This document shows, piece by piece, positions 57,300-64,000 of a DNA stretch of 64,000 bases. The stretch is from assembly GCA_035048815.1 (NCBI GenBank), contig JAUCBN010000004.1, positions 11,188,001-11,252,000 on the forward strand, in the 5' to 3' direction. Numbering within the stretch: the first letter of the stretch is position 1; each line of letters opens with the position of its first letter. A program made the translations under genes and the position numbers. Origin of the DNA: Abelmoschus esculentus (Eukaryota > Streptophyta > Magnoliopsida > Malvales > Malvaceae). The notes under the pieces are model-generated. The model saw only the letters and a list, made by a program, of their open reading frames with translations, was not told the DNA's origin and did not search any database.

Positions 57300-58820
57300 A
57301 TGGCAACATACACTCATTTTGCCCCTACCGCTGTTGAAGACCGATTCAATAGGTCTTTTGTTGCACGGCAGTTATGGGAGGAACAAGGGTTCCAGCATGC
57401 TAATGAAAACAACTATGGCATCGAACAATTCTTGTTCAACAAGATTAAGTATCAAGACTGGGAGATCTTTTGCCTACAACCTCAATAAGCAAATGCCACT
57501 ATAGTGCGGGAGTTTTACGCGTACTGGCCGAGCAAAGACTCCCTGTACGTCCACTGTCGGGGCAGGCCCATCAAGCTGGATGCCGAGACTATCAACCAGT
57601 ACTATGGACTCATCCCCATACGCGATGTCCATGGTGAATTTTATGAAGAGGCCACAAATGAAGACTATGAGTTGATAAAGGACGACCTTTGCTACAACAA
57701 CACTCCATGGGAAACCGGTGCCCATAGAGGTTCTGTTGTAAGGCAAAGCCTCAAACCCGAGGCCAAGATTTGGTGTACCTTTGTCAAGAGACGCCTCATA
57801 CCCACCTCCCACAAAAGCACGGTAGACAGAAGAAGATTGGCGCTCATCCAATCCATCATCAACAAAAGAAGCATCGATGTTGGAGAAATTATTCTAAGAG
57901 AAATCTACGAATGCGGTAAAAAAGAAAGAGGTCCTTTATACTTCCCTTGTTTAATTTCTGCTTTGTGCATTGCTGCAGGTGTACCAATTGAAGACACGGA
58001 CGAATACACACCTCCAAGGCAAGGCTGGACTAAGGAATTCTGCCACAAGATAATGCAGATCACACAAGCAGACCCAGTGCAGGCAACGCCTCAACAGTTC
58101 ACTGCCGGCTATACTGCCGGAGGACAATACACGGCAAACATGTCTGGCACTGCCCAAGCCACTGCCACAGCAGATCCCTATCAAGAAATTCTACAAAGGA
58201 TGACAGACATGGACCTTCACCAGCAAAGATATATGGAGTACCAAAGAGACTTCAACAGCACTCTCGCACACATGATGATCCAGAACTTCCCCACCCAAGG
58301 GATGCAATTTCTAGACTTCCCTACCAACATCTTTGTCACTGCAGCACCCTACACAGAAACAACCCCTGCACCAGGGCCGAGACCGTCCTTCCCCTCCAGG
58401 CCTCCGTAATAGTTCAATGTTGTTGGCCCATCCAGGCCAGCAGACTCTACCGCGGCATCATCTACAAGCAGGCGGCCACCAAAGAGGAGAGCAGTGTTCA
58501 GCTCTCCACCAAGAGTTCCCATTCTAATGAGAAGCTTATCCAGAGAAATCGATAATTATATGCACCAAAGCTCATGCAAAGAAGGAGGATCAGCTGCCGA
58601 GGCAGGAGAAGGAACCGACATCATGCAGACAGTAGAAATCAGTGATGAAGAAGAAGGAGAGGAAGTGAACGCTCCAATATAAAAACCAACGCCAACAAGG
58701 GTGCAGCCGCCCCGGCAAGCCAAAATCCAGCAATCACCAGTACAAGGATCCAAAATAAAGGCATCGACAGGAAAACCAAGAAGAACATCTACCATCGGTA
58801 GTTCCTCAAAATCAAATTAA
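57300..58820 (+). pseudogene. Element J ORF2 (507 codons)
   Basis: ATG 57300 (MATYTHFAPTAVEDRFNRSF) to TAA 58818-58820, one frame throughout. Domain order as in C and F: FCLQPQ-stop-ANATIVREFY, YVHCRGRPIKLDAETINQYY, WETGAHRGSVVRQSLKPEAK, RRRLALIQSIINKRSIDV, DLHQQRYMEYQRDFNSTL, SRRPPKRRAVF, DEEEGEEV, basic tail. Stops: TAA near 57486 (Gln), TAA TAG near 58408 (Gln Gln) and TAA near 58679 (Gln or Arg position). All but the last clearly fit C to T changes. Confidence 0.87.
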
Positions 58821-58865
58821 ATTCTGAAATTCACTGCCTTTTATTTTTTTTCTGCTGTGTGATTT

Positions 58866-58903
58866 GAGCATTGAGGACAATGCTCAGTTTGAGTTTGGGG
58901 GTA
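58866..58903 (+). promoter_or_regulatory. Element J internal polypurine tract and hairpin
   Basis: Hairpin GAGCATTG-AGGA-CAATGCTC (58866-58885) and GAGTTTGGGGGTA (58891-58903), about 45 bp past the ORF2 stop. Confidence 0.82.
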
Positions 58904-59255
58904 TGAGTGCACTGCCGAGGCAGCCCACTGCCGAGGCCTTATCTAGAAAAGGAAGTAATTTAATGCCTTAATTGAAAAATTTTATATGCCTGCCTTTACT
59001 TGAAATTTTTGTCTTTACTTTTGCACTGCTCTACATCAGCTTTGCCTTGGTTTATTCTCTTAAGGCAATAGAAATCTTTCTCCTTACCATGGCTAGGTTC
59101 TGTTTTGAAGGGATAACCTTAGGATACTTAAGGAAAAAAAACTTAGAAGCTTGCTATAAGGTTAAAACCAATAAAACACTTTTGGGACTTGCTTGATTTA
59201 GGAATTCTTTTAATAAACTTAGGTGATAAAGACTTAGAACCTTTGGAAAAAGTGA

Positions 59256-59400
59256 CTAGAGGTGCCTAACACCGGCTCTAGAAATTACTCTTCTTCATAC
59301 TAGAGGTGCCCGAAATTGGCTCTAGTATACTAAAGAAGTTATCAAAAGAAAAGAAGGAAATAGAAAACACATGCTTTGAGGTGCCCGAAATTGGTTCAAG
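59256..59400 (+). ncRNA. Element J 3' hairpin array
   Basis: 59256-59281 (CTAGAG/CTCTAG), 59300-59325 (CTAGAG/CTCTAG, extendable to 8 bp with TA/TA) and 59374-59400 (TTGAG/TTCAA with a G-U pair). The rest of 58904-59650 has no ORF I trust. Confidence 0.72.
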
Positions 59401-59650
59401 CTTTGTTGTTTTAAGAAGAAAACACTAAATCCAAGTCTACTTGTCTTGAACTTAGAGTTTATCTAAGAAAGCCTTTAATCAACCTTGTCCACAAAAACCC
59501 ACACACTCACATAATCTTATAGTTTGTTTCCGAGTAAAGTCCTTGAGTAAACTAGAGGCTAAAACTAAGGAATAGACATAGTTATAGTGGGGAGAATAGA
59601 TGGAAAAGTAAGACCAAAGGAGAATAAGGTTCGGTAATTTGATGTTTTGC

Positions 59651-59690
59651 ATAGCTTGAGGACAAGCAATAATTTGAGTTTAGGGGTATT
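59651..59690 (+). promoter_or_regulatory. Element J 3' polypurine tract and hairpin
   Basis: ATAGCTTG-AGGA-CAAGCAAT (59651-59670, one mismatch) and GAGTTTAGGGGTATT (59676-59690) next to the 3' LTR. Confidence 0.75.
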
Positions 59691-61017
59691 TGATGAGTAC
59701 TTAAAAGGCTATTATTTACTACTCTTTTCATGGACATTATGCACTCAATATACACCGATTCAAGCTGATGCATATACTTAATGAACAATAACTGATGTTT
59801 TGCTACCACAGCTTATAAAGATGATATCTGTAGGAAAAACAGGCTTTACAGCATCTTTTGTGTAGTTGTAGGAAATACCCACCGAGGCAGCATTACTGCC
59901 GAGACAGAACCATGGTCGTGGCAGCAAAAGCTCTAGTACTGATGTTGAGAGCGATTGAAAGAGAAAAAGGAGCTGAACAATTCTGGACATCAAGCACTTG
60001 GATCAGAGTAGATTAGCACGAGAAAAGCCCAAGTCAAAGGCCACGTGGGAAAAGTCTTCTAGATAGGATAAACTTGGAAATACTATATTTTATGACTTGT
60101 TCCCTACTCCAAGTTGTATTCTACTTAGGAAAGGTTTACCCTAGGTTAAGAATATATATACACTAGCCGTCCAATGTACAAGGGAGCCGAATTTGAGAGA
60201 GCTTAACCCTAAGAATTGTGTTTCTTTCTTCCATCAAGTTCCAAGTCTCTTAGGGTTAGGTGAAGGTTGTCGAGTACTTGTGAGAAGAGATTGTATCTTG
60301 TTCTTTGATTCAATGCAATAAGACATTAAGATTTACTTACTCTGTGTTATTCCTTGTTCTTGTATCCAAGCCCGGGAGGGAAGTTTGTGAGTAAGCCATT
60401 TATCTAGACTCGAGAGAGTTAGATTCATGAAAGGAGTTAAGTACGGTATTCGACTTGATTGGAGGAGACTAACTCGGCCTAGGGATAGGTTAGAGTTTCA
60501 GCGGCTAAAAGAAGTGTGAGATTGGTTGATAGTTATAATTTATTAACACCGGGAGGTATCATCAAGGACTGGTTATCAACAGTGCTTCGACTTAGGGATA
60601 AGCGGAGCCATCCAAGGACACTTTGCCGAATCTTAGTGAGGTCTGCCCAAGAGTAAGGGATTGCCGCGGCAGACACGCATTGTCGCTGCCGAGGCAGTAA
60701 TCTGCAATACTGCCGAGGCTGTGCCATGTGACAGCATTGGACAAAAACATGACAATCGAATCCACAGTACAACGCAAATGGATCCTACCCACTTTCTCAA
60801 TTCTGTTCCCCCTTTATTTAGTTTTCTTTAATTACTTTACTTTTAGATAATCAAATCCTCATCACTTGTGTTTTACTTTATCTTAGTTTCAGAATAAGGA
60901 CAAGAAGACCAAAGGAAAGCATATTAAGTATACCAATCCCTGTGAAGAACGATAAACGATAAATACTTATCATTATATTACTTGACGTGTACACTTGCAC
61001 TAAATTTACACGCAACA
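59691..61017 (+). repeat. Element J 3' LTR (1327 bp)
   Basis: TGATGAGTAC...ACGCAACA. A TATATATACA run near 60153 may be the TATA box. CTGCCGAGGCAG occurs near 60690. Confidence 0.93.
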
Positions 61018-63002
61018 GCTACTAGGATCTTTCCTTTTGGTTGCGGCTTTGTTATGAAGCATTGCCACACACCCTTCTATTGCAGCAACTGTTTCAAATT
61101 CTTCAATTTTTGTCCTTTTGGATATGATATCCTTAAGAAACTTGGCATAGTTGGGCATTTGCTTAATTCCCTCCACTAAAGGTATATTTATATGTACATG
61201 CTTAAGTATGTCTAAAAATTTCTTAAACTGGTACTCTTGCTTTTGTTGTTTTAACCTTTGTGGAAAAGGTGGTGGTAGACACAGATCCTCAATTCTTTCA
61301 TTGTATTGGAATCTTATCTACAGTGCGGCTACGGCATCTTCTGCAGGGGCGGGGTTGTCGGCAATATCTGTTGGTTCCTTTGCCTCAGGCTTTTCATCAA
61401 TAGCTTCTTTCGGTGCTATTGTTTCAGGGGTCTTACCTACTGGTTGAGCAGGTATCTCAGGGTCCTTCAGTTGTATTCCACTTCTGGTAGATATTGTCTT
61501 GCATTGTTTATGAGGACCGGTTCTAGCGATTTCAGTATCGCTAGGGAGACCTCCGATGGGTCTGCTTTTCATCTACTGTGCCATTTGTCCTACTGCGGTT
61601 TCCAGGGTCTTGAGAGCAGCTTCATTATTCTGTATTCTCATTTCGGTTCTGTCCATGAAGTTGTCGACTCTTTGAATGAACTTATTGGTGTTGGCAATGT
61701 ATGCACCAGTCTGAGCCATGAAGGTCTGCAGTGTATTCTCCAAAGTCTGGACATTTGTTGTCTGCTGCGACGGTGGTGCCTGCTGCGGCATCTGCTGCTG
61801 AGCGAACCTATTGTTTTGCTGGAATCCAGTAGACTGCACGGATTGGTGTTGCGGGTTAAGTGTAGTGTTGGGGTTACTCCATGAGAAGTTTGGGTGCTTC
61901 CTCCATGATGGATTATAGTTGTTGGATATGTTGTTTCTATTAAAATTTCCAACATAGAAGGAAGATTATGGATTTTGCGGGCATGCGTTCGTGTCATGGT
62001 TATCACCAGATGTTTCGCAGAGAATGGTGACTGCTTTTGCTTCACGAACATGACTCGGTTTATGCAGATCTTTAACCAAGTTAGTTAAGGCTGAGAGTTG
62101 TGCTAGGATGGAATCTGCAGAATCGGAGTTTGTCGTGCATCGCCTAGTTATTCCTCTTCTGGTGGTTGGGTGTTGATAATCGTTCTTTTCTAACCTATCC
62201 ATAATTTCTATACTCTCATGGGTGGGCGATCTAAGAGGGTGCCATTGGCAGAAGCATCAAGCATCATCCTCGTAGGTGTGTTAACTACGTTGTAGAAGAT
62301 GGATACTTGAGTCCACTCAGGTAGACCATGCATGGGGCATTTTCTGTATAGTTCTCTGTATCTTTCCCATTCCTCATACATCAATTCGTCTTCATCTTGC
62401 CTGAATGATGTAATATCGTTTCTCAGCTTGTTAGTCATATTGGTATAACTGAATCTGGCAAGGAAGCTTCGGCATAGTTTTGTCCATGAATTCAACGATC
62501 CCGGCTGAAGGTTGTTTAACCATGCCTTCGCCCTATCCCTCAGTGAATAGGGGAATAATTTCAATTTAAGGATGTCGGCTGAGACTCCCAGCAGTTTAAA
62601 TGAGTTACAGATCTCCAAAAAGGATTTAATATGCTGCCGAGCATCTTCATTGGTTGATCCCCAAAATTGGCCTAGGGTGTTGATCATGTTGAACATGACC
62701 GGTTTTAATTCGAAGTGTTCTGCCTCTATGTTAGGCATCACAACGGCAGTAGTTAATCCATCCAAGTCTTCCTCTAAATAATCAAGAACTGTTAGTGCTC
62801 TTTCCTATCTTGGAAGATTCGTTGGATCAGCTAATGCGTATGTGCCGCGGTTGTCTGCCTCGGTAGCATTCATACCGGTGTTGTTCTGCTGGCCAAGTCC
62901 TTGATTCATTCTTAGGCGTGCCCTACGTTTCAGATCTCATGTTGTTCTTTCGATTTTTGGATCGTAAGGATACTGATCAATGTTCGGATTGGACCTGGTC
63001 AT
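61018..63002 (-). pseudogene. Element H ORF1, 5' part: gag
   Basis: From ATG 63002 (MTRSNPNIDQYPYDPKIERT). Gag core: NIEAEHFELKPVMFNMINTL, LKLKLFPYSLRDRAKAWLNN, MYEEWERYRELYRKCPMHG, SIFYNVVNTPTRMMLDASAN; a frameshift lies near 62208. Then SDSADSILAQLSALTNLVKD, FYVGNFNRNNISNNYNPSWR, a Q-rich linker, TLENTLQTFMAQTGAYIA and PLPPPFPQRLKQQKQEYQF-like sequence ahead of protease, ending at the J insertion. Stops near 62938, 62808, 61966, 61573 and 61318. A separate gag subfamily from A, B, C and J. Confidence 0.83.
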
Positions 63003-63096
63003 ACACAAAACAACCTTAATAGGTTAAAAAAAATTAAAACTAAATAAAAGAAAAGAAAAAGGTGCATAAATAATTAGTAGTAAAATTGAGCGCCAG

Positions 63097-63114
63097 TCCC
63101 CGGCAACGGCGCCA
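63097..63114 (-). promoter_or_regulatory. Element H primer binding site (tRNA-Asp)
   Basis: Minus strand TGGCGCCGTTGCCGGGGA, the same 18 nt as B, 4 nt from the LTR. Confidence 0.9.
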
Positions 63115-63118
63115 AATC

Positions 63119-64000
63119 TGATGGAGGCTCGGAAGTCCTGTCAATTTCCACCTTTGTCTGATTGTAATACTTGAGGTTATCGAACCCACAGGGACTGTGT
63201 CGATTTCACTACTTCTTACGACTACACTAAGGAAAATAAAAAGAACACAGATAATAGGGTTTGATTGGATTAACTAAATTAACTAAACTACACTAAGTTG
63301 TAAAAAGATAATAATAAAGGTGAGGTTAGATTGAATGTGTTGTAGAGGAGAATCCAGTTGTATTGTCTATCAACTTATTAATGCAATAGGGTTGAACTGC
63401 CGCCTCGGCGGATCGCACAAAGGGTCGTCGCAGCTGCCTAGACGGGGTTATGCCTTTCGACAATTCAACATTCCATAGTTCGACAGAGCATCCTTATATG
63501 TCTTCTTCGTTATCCCTAAGCGAAGAGAACTATTGAAATCCCCTTGTCTTGATGATACCTCCCGGCGTTAATCAAGGGCGGATAACAACATCACTTGCGT
63601 CTTGTTAGTCGCTGAAATCCTGGATAACCGGATTAGTCAATGCCCTTGAGCAAAGACCGTATTCTCTCGTTTCGTGAGCCTAACTCTCCCGATATTAGAT
63701 AAATGGATATTTCTTCACATACTTATCATCTCGAGCTCATATGCAAAGAAAGTTAAGTACCCAGAAAGAATAAACTATGAAATAAGTTTTGCATTAATAA
63801 ATATCAATAACAATGCAACCTTCCTCTCCAACTACTCAACAAACAACCTAAACCTCAAAGGAAGTTTAGAACATCTTGAGATTGGCGGCTAAGGACGGAT
63901 TATGTGTGTAAAACCGACTCTCTTAAACCTAAACCTAAAGAGTGCCTTATATAGGCCAAGTCCTAAGTTGATCTTTCCATGCAAGGAAAGAGTTCTAAAC
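63119..64000 (-). repeat. Element H 5' LTR, cut by window end
   Basis: The first 882 bp (plus-strand order) of the LTR, matching 49366 onward with scattered substitutions. TATA context CCTATATAAG on the minus strand at 63955-63946. Confidence 0.93.

Larger units (their letters stand above)
53795..61017 (+). mobile_element. Element J: Athila-type ORF1 + ORF2, 5' LTR truncated
   Basis: A plus-strand element in ORF1 of H, flanked by GCTAC (53790-53794 and 61018-61022). The intact duplication shows it inserted whole and was later damaged internally: the 5' LTR keeps 376 bp and the PBS is gone. ORF1 54286-56842, TATA, ORF2 57300-58820, internal PPT, hairpin array, 3' PPT, 3' LTR 59691-61017. LTRs are of the B/C group. 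Confidence 0.94.
49366..64000 (-). mobile_element. Element H: divergent Athila-type ORF1 + ORF2, holding J
   Basis: Minus strand, running off the right edge. 3' LTR 49366-50706, 3' PPT, four-hairpin array, internal PPT, ORF2 remnants 52736-51623, TATA spacer, ORF1 in two pieces (63002-61018 and 53794-53152) around J, PBS 63097-63114, 5' LTR from 63119. The LTRs differ in sequence from those of the other elements, yet the whole layout, including the missing RT and integrase core, is the same. The target duplication cannot be checked. Confidence 0.9.

Noticed and set aside
57300..58820. ORF2 as an envelope glycoprotein
   Set aside because: No signal peptide, membrane segment or cleavage site is visible; the protein is charged, with a basic nuclear-type motif.

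Overview
The window is plant nuclear DNA, almost certainly intergenic heterochromatin of a eudicot. It consists of nested LTR retrotransposons with decayed reading frames. I see no host gene, rRNA, tRNA or CRISPR array. Plant origin follows from the element types: Athila-lineage Ty3/gypsy elements with tRNA-Asp primer sites, and a Ty1/copia element with an initiator-tRNA-Met primer site. I do not name a species.

Layout, left to right. A partial copia LTR (1-1343) and a short unassigned piece come first. An old plus-strand Athila-like element D (PBS near 19886, gag 19979-20602 and 25514-26345) was interrupted three times: by A (1865-19444, TSD ATGAC), by the truncated element E (20603-25513) and at its right by F (26632 onward). 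A was itself hit by B (4612-14052, TSD GGTGT). F was hit inside its LTR by C (27692-44028, TSD CTCTT), and C was hit by a young copia element (32037-40034, TSD CTGCC). F ends abruptly near 46750 against an older element G (gag 47229-49365). G was interrupted by H (49366 to beyond the window), and H by J (53795-61017, TSD GCTAC).

The gypsy elements fall into two complementary types. B and E carry the gag-protease-RT-RNase H-integrase plan and nothing downstream. A, C, J and H carry gag-protease, lack RT, RNase H and the integrase core, and carry a second ORF instead (ORF2, 507-512 codons where complete; I assign it to the family annotated as putative plant transposon protein). F also carries ORF2, but its ORF1 is lost. 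ORF2 sits behind its own TATA-box spacer. B (pol-bearing) and C and J (ORF2-bearing) share LTR sequence. All seven elements with a surviving 3' region (A, B, C, E, F, H, J) share a roughly 0.8-kb 3' segment. It is bounded by two polypurine tracts, each next to a small hairpin, and holds an array of three or four further hairpins whose stems co-vary. The simplest reading is a two-component retrotransposon family: pol-bearing helpers and ORF2-bearing partners that share cis signals.

Most premature stops in these copies are C-to-T or G-to-A changes, as expected from methylated and silenced repeats. Coordinates and families were read by eye; no alignment or database search was run.
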